A stretch of DNA of 64,000 nt from Entomomonas sp945283395. GTDB lineage: Bacteria > Pseudomonadota > Gammaproteobacteria > Pseudomonadales > Pseudomonadaceae. Position numbers and translations under genes: made by a program. The stretch is taken from assembly GCA_946480835.1 (NCBI GenBank), contig CAMLLC010000010.1, positions 15,420-79,419 on the forward strand, given 5' to 3'. Positions 46,426 to 55,396 of the stretch are shown piece after piece. A model generated the notes under the pieces. It did not search any database. It was given only the letters and a program-made list of their open reading frames with translations, and was not told the origin of the DNA. How positions within the stretch are numbered: the stretch's first letter is position 1; every line of letters begins with the position of its first letter.

Positions 46426-46459
46426 ATAGGCTCAATTGGTGATTGAGCCTATAGTTTTA
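46426..46459 (+). terminator. Rho-independent terminator after the dehydrogenase gene
   Basis: A perfect 11-base-pair stem (ATAGGCTCAAT / ATTGAGCCTAT) with a TGGTG loop is followed by AGTTTTA. It starts a few bases after the SDR stop, so the gene is monocistronic. Confidence 0.75.
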
Positions 46460-46636
46460 CACTAGCTAAAATTAACCTGCCCCCTAAAGACATTTCATTA
46501 TATAATAAAGCTATATTAAAGTTTTTTATATAGAAATAACTGAAAACTATTTCCCCTCAAGTTTGTAATCAGTTACTTTACACCTGCATAAAATTTATTA
46601 AATACCTTTAATATGAGGTATGGAGCTGTTTGTTTT

Positions 46637-47377
46637 ATGATTGTACTGGATCAGGTTTACAAGCGTTATAGCCATCCTAACCAAGCGCAATGGTTTGACG
46701 CGGTACACCCAACCTCTTTGACTATTGAACAAGGAGAAATCTTTGGTTTAATAGGCTTTTCTGGTGCAGGAAAATCCACCTTATTGCGGCTTATTAATTT
46801 ATTAGAACGTCCCGATGGTGGTAGAGTATTGGTAGATGGTCAAGAGTTAACCAGCTTAACTAGTTCACAGCTACGCAAAGCACGCCAAAATATTGGAATG
46901 GTCTTTCAGCAATTTAATTTACTAAGTAATTTAACAGTTGCCGATAACATAGCTTTTCCTTTAAAAATTGCTGGCTGGAATAAAGCTCAAATTCAAGCAA
47001 GAGTAAAAGAATGCTTGGCCATAGTAGATTTAGAAGATCGTATTAATCATTACCCTGCCCAATTATCAGGCGGTCAAAAACAACGAGTAGGGATAGCTAG
47101 AGCATTAGCTCCCAGCCCTCATGTTATTTTAGCTGATGAACCTACTAGTGCCCTTGACCCTGTGACCACCCGTAGTGTATTAGATTGTTTAAAAGATATT
47201 AATCAACGCTTTAATGTTACCATTGTGATAGTCACCCATGAAATGCAAGTAATACGTAAACTCTGTAATAGAGCAGCACTCATGGAAAATGGCCGTATTA
47301 TTGAAATAGCCAACGTCGTCAATAAACAAATTATTGCTGACTCTGAATTAGCCAAAAAACTGTTAGAGGATTTATAA
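46637..47377 (+). CDS. metN: Methionine ABC transporter ATP-binding protein MetN, lacking the NIL domain
   Basis: The ATPase of the MetNIQ D/L-methionine importer. Walker A is in GFSGAGKSTLLRLINLLERP, the signature LSGGQKQRVGIARAL and Walker B VILADEPTSALDP are intact. The frame ends at residue 246 just after the conserved core (ALMENGRIIEIANVVNKQI), whereas MetN usually continues about 90 residues into the NIL domain, which binds methionine and shuts the transporter. The start is the ATG at 46637, with GGAG 11 bases upstream; an ATG at 46613 is in frame but has no ribosome binding site. First gene of metNIQ. Confidence 0.88.
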   Translation: MIVLDQVYKRYSHPNQAQWFDAVHPTSLTIEQGEIFGLIGFSGAGKSTLLRLINLLERPDGGRVLVDGQELTSLTSSQLRKARQNIGMVFQQFNLLSNLTVADNIAFPLKIAGWNKAQIQARVKECLAIVDLEDRINHYPAQLSGGQKQRVGIARALAPSPHVILADEPTSALDPVTTRSVLDCLKDINQRFNVTIVIVTHEMQVIRKLCNRAALMENGRIIEIANVVNKQIIADSELAKKLLEDL

Positions 47378-47389
47378 GAGGACAAAAGT

Positions 47390-48067
47390 ATGGGGCTTGT
47401 AGCTTACTTGCATAATATTTTGTCAATGAAAGATGAATTTTGGATTGCTAGCCAACAAACCTTTATCATGGTTTCTATTGCTACTAGTGTGGCGGTTATC
47501 GTTGGATTGGCTATTGGAATTTGTTTGCATTTAACTAGCACTCATCAATTATGGCAAAATAAATGGCTAAATAAATCACTAGGTACTCTAGTTGATTTCT
47601 TGCGGGCTTTCCCTTTTGTTATCTTAATGGTAGCTATTAGCCCTCTTTCTACCTTATTAACTGGCGCAAGAATTGGTCCTTATGCTGCTTCTGTGGCTTT
47701 ATCTGTAGCAGCTACTCCTTACTTTGCAAGACTAGTTGAGCAAAGTTTGCGAGAAATTCCCAAAGGTATAATTGAGGCAGCCCAAGCTATGGGGGCATCT
47801 AATAGCACCATTATTTTTCAAGTATTAATTACTGAAGCTAGAGCGAGCCTAGTTTCAAGCACTACCGTATTAATTATTAGTATTCTATCTTACAGCGCCG
47901 CCGCTGGTATGATAGGCGGCGGCGGTTTAGGTGATTTAGCCATCCGCTATGGCTATAACCGTTATCAAACCGAGGTAATGGTAGCGGTCGTTATATTACT
48001 GTCGATTTTAGTGATAATGATCCAAGCAGTAGGTAATTTGCTTACCCGTAAACTGGATAAACGTTAG
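47390..48067 (+). CDS. metI: Methionine ABC transporter permease MetI
   Basis: A 225-residue inner-membrane protein with five membrane segments. The EAA loop that contacts MetN is in REIPKGIIEAAQAMGASNSTIIFQVLITEA. The C-terminal SYSAAAGMIGGGGLGDLAIRYGYNRY is a family hallmark. AGAGG precedes the ATG. It lies 12 bases after metN and 15 before metQ in the canonical order. Confidence 0.95.
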   Translation: MGLVAYLHNILSMKDEFWIASQQTFIMVSIATSVAVIVGLAIGICLHLTSTHQLWQNKWLNKSLGTLVDFLRAFPFVILMVAISPLSTLLTGARIGPYAASVALSVAATPYFARLVEQSLREIPKGIIEAAQAMGASNSTIIFQVLITEARASLVSSTTVLIISILSYSAAAGMIGGGGLGDLAIRYGYNRYQTEVMVAVVILLSILVIMIQAVGNLLTRKLDKR

Positions 48068-48082
48068 AGGATAGGTATTAAC

Positions 48083-48952
48083 ATGCAAACAATTTCAATT
48101 AAAACCATAGCCATTGGGCTATTAAGCCTTTGCCTTGGTCTTGCAGGTTGTAACAAACAGCAAGATACTAATATAAAAGTTGACTCAGCCGCCAAAAAAA
48201 CCATCATTTTTGGGACAACCGTTGGTGACTTTGGTGATATGGTGAAGTTTTCTATCAAACCTATTTTAGAAAGCAAAGGTTATCAAGTGCAATTAACAGA
48301 ATTTACTGATTATGTACAACCCAATTTAGCATTAGCAGAGGGTAGTATTGATGTTAATATTTTCCAACATAAACCTTATTTAGATAATTTTAAAGCTGAA
48401 AGAAAGTTAGACTTATCACCCGCTTTTCAAGTGCCTACAGCACCTTTAGGGATATATTCAGGCAAGTTAACTAACTTAACCCAAGCTAAGCAAAATATGC
48501 GGGTATCTGTTCCTAATGACCCTAGTAACTTTGCTCGAGCATTATTAATGATGAATGAATTAGGTTGGTTAACTTTAAAAGACCATATTAATCCATTAAA
48601 TGCTTCTGAAAAAGATATTGCCGAAAATAAATATCACATCCAACTAGTGCAATTAGAAGCAGCACAGATTCCCCGCGCGCGCAATGATGTAGATTTTGCA
48701 ATTATCAATGGCAATTATGCTGTTAGCTCTGGAGTTGATTTAACCACCGCGCTTTACCAAGAGCCCAGCTTTGACTATGTAAACTGGGGTGCTATGCGTA
48801 CAAAAGACTTACATACTGCGTGGGCCAAAGACGTGATAGCAGCTTACAATTCAGCTGAGTTTAAAGCCTATGCCTATAAAAATTATGCTGGTTATAAATG
48901 GCCAGCTAATTGGCTTCAACAAGCCACAGACTCAGCCAAAGATACTCATTAA
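48083..48952 (+). CDS. metQ: Methionine-binding lipoprotein MetQ (NlpA family)
   Basis: The periplasmic-facing binding protein, 289 residues. The signal peptide ends in lipobox GLAGC (Cys23), followed by the mature lobe with IIFGTTVGDFGDMVKFSIKPIL and the ligand-binding segments QHKPYLDNFK and RVSVPNDPSNFARALLMM. Methionine is the likely ligand from family and operon. An AGAGGATAGG stretch precedes the ATG. A terminator follows about 70 bases after the stop. Confidence 0.94.
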   Translation: MQTISIKTIAIGLLSLCLGLAGCNKQQDTNIKVDSAAKKTIIFGTTVGDFGDMVKFSIKPILESKGYQVQLTEFTDYVQPNLALAEGSIDVNIFQHKPYLDNFKAERKLDLSPAFQVPTAPLGIYSGKLTNLTQAKQNMRVSVPNDPSNFARALLMMNELGWLTLKDHINPLNASEKDIAENKYHIQLVQLEAAQIPRARNDVDFAIINGNYAVSSGVDLTTALYQEPSFDYVNWGAMRTKDLHTAWAKDVIAAYNSAEFKAYAYKNYAGYKWPANWLQQATDSAKDTH

Positions 48953-49019
48953 AATAGGGCGCGACTCAAATAGTTAACCAAAGCGCCCATTAGAAAATGC
49001 ATTTAACGGTTACCGCAAT

Positions 49020-49047
49020 AAGCCCTTCAATAAGCAAGGGCTTTTTT
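49020..49047 (+). terminator. Rho-independent terminator of metNIQ
   Basis: The 8-base-pair stem AAGCCCTT / AAGGGCTT with an eight-base loop is followed by TTTTATT on the plus strand. It separates metQ from the convergent porin gene. Confidence 0.8.
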
Positions 49048-49048
49048 A

Positions 49049-50398
49049 TTATTTTCTAATCATCGCCATGATATCTAGAGGATAATCTACATATAGGCGC
49101 ACTTCATTATTGTCGCTATTGGCTTGAAATTTATTATCAGCTCTATAAATAGTAGTTCTTAGCTTAAAGGCTAAATCTTTTGCTTTACCTTCTTGAATTG
49201 TATAAGAGATTTGATTAAATAATTCTCTTTCTTTAGCTCTAGGGGCGTTTAGCTGAGGCGCGGTTTGTGCTTCCCAACCATATACATAAGCTGATTTGAA
49301 GGCTAGCCCAGGAATACCCAACTCATTACCAGTTAACTCATAACTTAATTGTAATGACTTTTCATCTTTATTATTGAAGTCTGATTCATAGGAGTTAGCT
49401 AACCAAATAGTTGACCCCCCATCATTGGTGCCATAGCCAGAACCATAATCAAAGCCATGCCCATACCAACCACCTTTAACTTGTTGATACGCTAAGATAA
49501 AAGCATGTGCCTCGATACTATACTTAGCTGCTAAACTCCAAGTAGTGTTATTAATGCTTTTATCAATGGCACCTTCGCTAGTACGGCGCACATATTTCTT
49601 ATCATAATCTGTGTAATACATATTAAAATCTAAACCTACACTTTGTTTATTAGCAAACGGATAGGTATAGTTCAAATTACCATAAGCTCTATTAGCAATA
49701 TCTTTATTCCATGCATAATACAAACTCGTACTAAAATCATTAGTGAAATTATAAGTACCGCCTATTAAATCTAACTGTTTCATGCCTACAAAATAAGCTG
49801 TAGGGTAACCTGTATTATCATGACCTGTACTATGCGGGCTACTCAGTGCTGTAAAATGACCTGCATTAATTTCGAGATTTTTAATTTCTTTACTGGTAAG
49901 TAACGTTCCTGTAACAGACTCAGGGAGTAATCTACTTGAATCGGTTGTTAATACGGGTAAATTTACAAATTGATTACCATACTTAATGGTAGTATTAGAA
50001 AATCTTGCCTTAACAGCCCCTCCCCATTGACTCCAATCCTTAGCTGAATGCCCAGAGTCACCGACTGTGGTAACATCCATAGAAGCTGCGGCATGTCCTT
50101 TTCCGCCATCTAATTTATAGCCTTGTAATCCCCAAATATCAACACCAAAACCTACTGTGCCTTGCGTAAAGCCTGATTCAAAGATACTACTTAACCCAAG
50201 CCCCCAAGCCATACGTTTACTTTGACCATCATAATGGCTACTTTTAAAATCTCTACTAAAATAAAGGCTACGAATATGAGCATTCCATTTACTATCATCC
50301 CACAAACCTTTACTATCACTTTGCTCACTAGCGAAAGTAAAACTAGAACTAACTAAACAAATGGCTAAGGCCAATAGTTTTTTATTAGACGGTTGCAT
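49049..50398 (-). CDS. OprD-family outer-membrane porin
   Basis: A 449-residue protein with a cleavable signal peptide (ends SSSFTFASEQ) and a barrel of OprD type. The early segment GLWDDSKWNAHIRSLYFSRDF, the central GGTYNFTNDFSTSLYYAWNKDI and the C-terminal LRTTIYRADNKFQANSDNNEVRLYVDYPLDIM are characteristic. OprD-group porins take up small nutrients such as basic amino acids or carboxylates; the specific substrate is not readable. Position next to metNIQ is convergent and need not imply a functional link. AGGAG lies before the ATG. Confidence 0.88.
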   Translation of the reverse strand: MQPSNKKLLALAICLVSSSFTFASEQSDSKGLWDDSKWNAHIRSLYFSRDFKSSHYDGQSKRMAWGLGLSSIFESGFTQGTVGFGVDIWGLQGYKLDGGKGHAAASMDVTTVGDSGHSAKDWSQWGGAVKARFSNTTIKYGNQFVNLPVLTTDSSRLLPESVTGTLLTSKEIKNLEINAGHFTALSSPHSTGHDNTGYPTAYFVGMKQLDLIGGTYNFTNDFSTSLYYAWNKDIANRAYGNLNYTYPFANKQSVGLDFNMYYTDYDKKYVRRTSEGAIDKSINNTTWSLAAKYSIEAHAFILAYQQVKGGWYGHGFDYGSGYGTNDGGSTIWLANSYESDFNNKDEKSLQLSYELTGNELGIPGLAFKSAYVYGWEAQTAPQLNAPRAKERELFNQISYTIQEGKAKDLAFKLRTTIYRADNKFQANSDNNEVRLYVDYPLDIMAMIRK

Positions 50399-50561
50399 TT
50401 TAAAGGAATCTCCTACCTTCTTTGATTAATAGATAATTAGCTATAAATGTAGCAAAATAATGACTTTATAACTATAAGTTTTTAGTTTATTCTAGTTTAA
50501 ATTGATTAATTTTAACTACTCTTAAGTTATTGCTCATCTACACTAGGTAAGTGAGGTTATT

Positions 50562-51239
50562 ATGGATACATTTAAGCAATTTACTACAGCTGGTTTTGTA
50601 GTATTAGAGCAACTACCTAGCCCTATTGAACTACAGCAAATTGAAAACGTATTAGCCACTACCCCACTTAGCAACGCTGGAAGTAGAGAGTTACTTAATG
50701 AAACCTGGTGTCAAACACTAGCTAATCAACTAAAAACTAATCAACGACTCGTATCTCTGCTACCCAATCCAACAATTGCTATCCAATGTACTTTATTTAA
50801 AAAATTAATCGAAAAAAACTGGTTAGTCCCTCTACATCAGGATTTGAGCATCAGTCTTAAAAAGAAACTCGATAAATAAGGTTATACAGGCTGGTCAGCT
50901 AAACAACAGATGTTATTTGTACAACCTCCCGCCGAGATATTAGAACAACTTGTTGCCGTGCGCTTGCATATTGATGATTGTTTTGCTGAGCATGGTCCTT
51001 TAAAAGTAGTAGCAGGCACACATCAACAAGGACGCATTCCTGAAAAAGACTGGCCTACTATTAGAAATCAACTTGGCGAGCAAACCTGTTTAACCGCCAA
51101 AGGAGGAGCAGTAGTTATGCGTCCCCTTATTTTACATTCTTCATCTAAAGCCGAACAAGCAAACGGCAGCAGAGTACTACATTTTTTATTTGCGCCTGCC
51201 GCACTAGCTAACGAGCTACCTTTACAGTTTAGTATTTAA
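50562..51239 (+). pseudogene. Phytanoyl-CoA dioxygenase family gene interrupted by one in-frame stop
   Basis: Two open segments in the same reading frame (50562-50879 and 50910-51239) together make a complete Fe(II)/2-oxoglutarate dioxygenase of the PhyH family, about 225 codons. The only break is TAA at 50877-50879. The part before the stop has the first iron ligands (PLHQDLSI); the part after it continues as GYTGWSAKQQMLFVQPPAEILEQLVAVRLHIDDC, with GPLKVVAGTH and the distal histidine in LILHSSSKAEQANGSRVLHF. No base is missing, so a single nonsense change explains it. A sequencing error or a specialised readthrough are alternatives. Function before loss is unknown. Confidence 0.85.
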
Positions 51240-51736
51240 ATAGCTACTCACTATTAACGCAAATAGCCATTGCCAAGAGCTTTCACTAGCTATAAAAGGC
51301 CATTGCCTAAAAATATACTTCTCATAAATAACTTTTGCTTTTGCCTGTTAACCAACAGCTATCTCTGCTTACTGGTAATTTATTAGTAAAGGCTCGTACG
51401 ATATTAATAAACCCCGTTTTATTTTTCTACAAACACATAGTGGCTTACTATCTAAAAATTTAAAAAAAGCGTTAGGCAATTAAAAATTTTTAGTAATTAG
51501 AAACCATATATTTTATATTATAAAACAATCTATTATATAAAATAATCATTAGTCAATGATACTTTAGTCTTAAAAATATTCGAAAAACTGTTTGAATTTA
51601 CACATAAATATAATAGAATAAAAAATGTACGGATTTACTAAAATTTACTAATTTTTTCAAATAAATATCAAATTTAATAGGATTATATATTTGGCTGGAT
51701 ATCTTATTTTTCAGCATTTAATGATTAATTTTTTTA
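51240..51736. other. AT-rich intergenic stretch without a recognised gene
   Basis: About 500 bases after the broken dioxygenase gene, very AT-rich with many stop codons in all frames. I saw no RNA gene, transposase remnant or clear promoter. A small ORF and a strong hairpin follow it. Confidence 0.5.
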
Positions 51737-51910
51737 ATGAATAAAATACTCTACTCCATAAACTCACTCTCTTATAGAGAAGAAATATTTTTTCGTTCTA
51801 TCATAGTGTTGCATAAATCTTCAAATCATAAAATCTGGAAAAGAGATGATAAAAATTTTGATGTCTTAATAGTAGGAAAAGAATTTAACCCAAGTAACTT
51901 ATATCTTTAG
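51737..51910 (+). CDS. Small ORF of 57 residues, unrecognised, possible gene remnant
   Basis: ATG at 51737 to TAG at 51908-51910. The product begins MNKILYSINSLSYREEIFFRS and continues with HKIWKRDDKNFDVLIVGKEF, a pattern of helix followed by a hydrophobic strand that could be the start of a receiver-like or Rossmann domain cut short. There is no clear ribosome binding site. It lies 32 bases before a perfect hairpin. It may be a real small gene, the 5' end of a decayed larger gene, or chance. Confidence 0.3.
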   Translation: MNKILYSINSLSYREEIFFRSIIVLHKSSNHKIWKRDDKNFDVLIVGKEFNPSNLYL

Positions 51911-51942
51911 CCTAAAACTATAGCATCAAATTTTAATTAAAT

Positions 51943-51973
51943 AATGATCTTATCTATCCTAGATAAGATCATT
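51943..51973. terminator. Perfect 14-base-pair hairpin, probable bidirectional terminator
   Basis: Arms AATGATCTTATCTA and TAGATAAGATCATT are perfect complements around a 3-base loop. The 3' flanks (TTTAATA on the plus strand, TTTAATTAAAATTT on the minus strand) are T-rich but not pure T runs. It lies 77 bases after the end of the minus-strand ABC operon, which it could terminate, and after the small plus-strand ORF. Confidence 0.55.
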
Positions 51974-52049
51974 TAATACCTTAATAAAGTTGCTTTAGTT
52001 AATACCCTACCTCCATTTGTTTTACAACTAATAGCAAAGCTCTGCCATT

Positions 52050-52880
52050 CTAAAAATTAGACTTTATTCGAATCTTTTCGTTACGACGCCTTATCCATTC
52101 AATAGTTAACAACAAGCCAGCTGATGATATTAACATAATGGTAGCCGCTGCTGCGATGGTAGGTTCTACATTTTCCCTAATACCACTAAACATTTGCATA
52201 GGAAGGGTATGTTGTTTAGGGCTTGCTAAAAACAAAGTGACTACTATTTCATCACAAGAGGTAGCAAAAGCAAATAAAGCACCTGATATAACGCCTGGGG
52301 CTATCAACGGAAAAGTAACGGTACGAAACACCATAAAAGGAGAAGCACCTAAGCTAGCTGCCGCTTTTGAATAATAAATATTATAACCTCTTAATGTCGC
52401 GCTAACCGTAATAACCACAAAAGGTAGCCCCAAAACAGTATGAGCTAAAATGAGTCCTAAATAACTATTGGTTAAATTAAGTTGCGCAAAGAAAAAATAA
52501 ATACCCACAGCCACTATGACTATTGGTGTCACCATAGGCGACATAATAATAGTCATAAAAAGCATTCTTCCTCTAAAATTACTGCGTGTTATTCCCATAG
52601 CCGCTAACGTACCTAAAGCGGTTGCTAATAATGTAGCAATGGGCGCAATAATAAGACTATTTTGCAAAGCTCCCAACCAAGCTTCAGAAGTAAAAAAAGT
52701 TTTATACCACTGTAACGAAATGCCATCTAATGGATAGGTCAAAAAAGAACTACCATTAAAAGATAAAGGTATGATTACTAGCACAGGCGTAATCAAAAAA
52801 ACTAGTACTAATAAAGCAAAGCTATTAAAACAATAACGTGCCCAACACCAACCTTTAGAATGATAATAATGTTTAAACAT
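52050..52880 (-). CDS. Polyamine-type ABC transporter permease (PotC/PotI-like)
   Basis: A 276-residue inner-membrane permease with six membrane segments. The EAA motif is YYSKAAASLGASPFMVFRTVTFPLIAPG near residue 170. The family fits spermidine/putrescine importers. It is the last gene of a three-gene run (binding protein, permease, permease); its ATG lies 1 base after the stop of the preceding permease gene, with AAGG at a spacing of 6. The Pseudomonas PA0203-PA0206 cluster has the same components. Confidence 0.9.
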   Translation of the reverse strand: MFKHYYHSKGWCWARYCFNSFALLVLVFLITPVLVIIPLSFNGSSFLTYPLDGISLQWYKTFFTSEAWLGALQNSLIIAPIATLLATALGTLAAMGITRSNFRGRMLFMTIIMSPMVTPIVIVAVGIYFFFAQLNLTNSYLGLILAHTVLGLPFVVITVSATLRGYNIYYSKAAASLGASPFMVFRTVTFPLIAPGVISGALFAFATSCDEIVVTLFLASPKQHTLPMQMFSGIRENVEPTIAAAATIMLISSAGLLLTIEWIRRRNEKIRIKSNF

Positions 52881-52881
52881 C

Positions 52882-54117
52882 TCACGCCTTGTTGTTTAGT
52901 TTTTTATAAGACACTTTGCTATACACCCAACTAAGTAACACAACAATGATCATAAGTTGCAAACTTAAAGCAGCCGCAAGCCCCCAATTATTGATGGTAT
53001 TAATACTATAAGCTATAGAAGAACTAACCATCTGATCAGATGGATTACCTAATAAAGACGGCGTAATGTAATAACCAATTGCCATAATAAAGACCAATAA
53101 TACTCCTGCTCTCAAACCTGCATAAGTTTGTGGTAAATAGACGGTTAAAAATGCATAAAATGGATGTGCACCTAACGAAATAGCCGCCCTTAGATGAGTA
53201 GGTAAAATACCTCTCATCACTGCATATAGAGGTAACACAATGAAAGGCAATAAAATATGAACCATCGCAATATAAACACCAAAACGGCCAGGTACTAGCG
53301 ATAAAGGTTTCTCTATAAAATGTAATGACAACAGAAGATAATTAATAACACCATTATTCTGCAATAAAATAAACCAACCAGTAGTGCGTACTAACAGCGA
53401 AGTCCAAAAAGGTAATAACACCAAAATAACCAGTAAATTCGCCCGCTTAATAGGTTGACAAGCCAACCAAAAAGCTAACGGATAACCTATGGCCACACAA
53501 CATAAGGTGATAATAAAAGACATCCATAATGTCCGACCCAAGACATTCAAATATTCAGCTTGTTGCGCAGGGACTGGTATAATTTTACCTGATATCGGAT
53601 CTAGCTTATGGTCAAATACCGCTAATATATAAAGGCTCGTAAGCGCCCCGGCATTTTGCTGAATAGTCTGCCAAGTACTAGGCTCGCGCCATAAAGCCGA
53701 CGCGCTTATAACCTGTGCTTTAACATCGGCTGCATTAGTGGGTGGAAGCCTTCTTAAAGTAGCACTTAGCATAACACGGTATTTTTCATCTTCATATCCT
53801 AAGCGCCTACCAATAGAACCAGCTACCCCTGCTTGACGGGCGTTTTTAAGATCGGTAACTAATGCTTGAAAAATGGTTTCATTAGGTTCACTCTTGCCAT
53901 CCCATGTTTTTAACGCTACTAATGTGTTTGGCAAATTCTTATGAATTTCGGGGTTAATCACACTTTTGCAAAGAATATCCGCTAAGGGTATTAGAAAAAA
54001 AACCGTTAAAAAAAGTACCGCAGGCAATACAATTAAGCGAGATAACCAATCTCTTTTTCGCTCAATTCGTGCTAAACGTCTAGTTAATATCTGTTGATTA
54101 GCAATCGCTTGTGTCAT
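52882..54117 (-). CDS. Polyamine-type ABC transporter permease (PotB/PotH-like), with large periplasmic insert
   Basis: A 411-residue permease, longer than the usual 290-300 residues. After the first membrane segment (about residues 30-50), a polar region of about 140 residues precedes the five-helix permease core. The EAA loop is in LRAAISLGAHPFYAFLTVYLPQTYAG near residue 310. The extra region contains repeated short helices (FQALVTDLKNARQAGVAG) and probably faces the periplasm. It follows the binding-protein gene by 8 bases. Confidence 0.9.
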   Translation of the reverse strand: MTQAIANQQILTRRLARIERKRDWLSRLIVLPAVLFLTVFFLIPLADILCKSVINPEIHKNLPNTLVALKTWDGKSEPNETIFQALVTDLKNARQAGVAGSIGRRLGYEDEKYRVMLSATLRRLPPTNAADVKAQVISASALWREPSTWQTIQQNAGALTSLYILAVFDHKLDPISGKIIPVPAQQAEYLNVLGRTLWMSFIITLCCVAIGYPLAFWLACQPIKRANLLVILVLLPFWTSLLVRTTGWFILLQNNGVINYLLLSLHFIEKPLSLVPGRFGVYIAMVHILLPFIVLPLYAVMRGILPTHLRAAISLGAHPFYAFLTVYLPQTYAGLRAGVLLVFIMAIGYYITPSLLGNPSDQMVSSSIAYSINTINNWGLAAALSLQLMIIVVLLSWVYSKVSYKKLNNKA

Positions 54118-54125
54118 TCTAATTC

Positions 54126-55157
54126 CTATTGGGAAGCCCAGACATTAAAGCGTTGCACTAAAGATTCTCCGTACTCTACCCAAAAATTGGCATTAATCCT
54201 ATGGGCATACTGCATAGTATCAGGGTCATTAGAAATATTCATCAATAATTCAGGATCTATCATAGCGATGGTTGCTTTATTTACAAAGCCATATTTTGAA
54301 TATTCAGTAAACTTTTCTTGAGGTTCAGCCGCTATAGAAAAAGCAATAAACTGCTCAGCTAATTCTTTATGAGAACTCCCCTTCACAATCGCAAAATGAT
54401 CCATATCATAAAAACTATCACGCCACATCAAACCTACGGCTTTTCCTTCTTGTTTAGCTATGACAGCACGCCCATTAAAAGTACTGGTCATCACTACATC
54501 ACCTGCTAACAGCATAGGTAAGGGTTGCGAACCTTTATCCCACCATTTGATATAGGGTTTTAACTCAGCTAATTTATGAAACGCTCTATCTACTCCTTCA
54601 GCAGTGGTTAATTGCTGATAGATATCTGCTGGCTTTACCCCATCTGCTAATAAGGCAGCTTCCAAAGCTATCATGGGACTTCGTTGTAGGCCACGATAGC
54701 CAGGAAATTTTTTGACATCCCAAAAATCTTGCCAGCTAGCAGGTGCTTCTTTTAACTTATTGGTATCATAAGCTACTATAATAGACCAGGTAAAAAAACC
54801 GACCCCACACTCAGAAAAAGTATCAGCTATAAATAAGTTAGCGTTGCCTAGCCTAGCCTTGTCGATAGGCTCAAATAAGCCTTCACTACAACCTCTTATC
54901 AAATTAGCTGATTCTACCTGCACCACATCCCAATCAACCCTATGAGTTTCAATCATAGAACGTATTTTTCCCATTTCACCATTATAAGTACTACCTACCA
55001 CATCAACATGACTAATAGCTTCAAACGGTTTATAGAAAGCTAATGCTTGCGCTTTAGCATGCACTCCTCCTAAAGAAACAACCACTAAGTCATTATCTTG
55101 GCGTTGACAAGCAATCAACAATAAAAAAATAATTACAAGGGTGATTTTATTAATCAC
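54126..55157 (-). CDS. Polyamine-type ABC transporter substrate-binding lipoprotein
   Basis: A 343-residue extracytoplasmic solute-binding protein of the PotD/YdcS family. The hydrophobic start ends in LLIAC (Cys17), so it is probably lipid-anchored. Conserved segments include VVSLGGVHAKAQALAFYKPF, DVVQVESANLIRGCSEGLFEPI and FFTWSIIVAYDTNKLKEAPASWQDFWD. Ligand residues suggest a polyamine or similar cation, but this is not certain. The start is GTG at 55157, with GGAG 9 bases upstream. Confidence 0.88.
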   Translation of the reverse strand: MINKITLVIIFLLLIACQRQDNDLVVVSLGGVHAKAQALAFYKPFEAISHVDVVGSTYNGEMGKIRSMIETHRVDWDVVQVESANLIRGCSEGLFEPIDKARLGNANLFIADTFSECGVGFFTWSIIVAYDTNKLKEAPASWQDFWDVKKFPGYRGLQRSPMIALEAALLADGVKPADIYQQLTTAEGVDRAFHKLAELKPYIKWWDKGSQPLPMLLAGDVVMTSTFNGRAVIAKQEGKAVGLMWRDSFYDMDHFAIVKGSSHKELAEQFIAFSIAAEPQEKFTEYSKYGFVNKATIAMIDPELLMNISNDPDTMQYAHRINANFWVEYGESLVQRFNVWASQ

Positions 55158-55396
55158 TCAATAAGGCTCCACTAGCTAGGCTAAACAATCATGAATTTTA
55201 CAGTAACTTTTGTTAACTGCTTATGGTGCTATTTTATCAGTAAAGCTACTCAACTGCCCACACATTAAAATCTTGTTATATTACGCGTCTTGTCTAGCTT
55301 CAAGGTTAAGTTAACGCTTTCAGCTTGTTTGCAGAGGTTAAGATCTGCTCGACCATCTATCCAGTAGTTAAGCATTCACTTGACTAGCGCAAAAAG
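55158..55396. other. Gap inside the ABC cluster, no gene
   Basis: These 239 bases separate the ATPase gene from the binding-protein gene, which lie in the same direction. No open frame or clear terminator is visible. The distance suggests that the downstream three genes have their own promoter or that the transcript carries a long leader. Confidence 0.4.
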
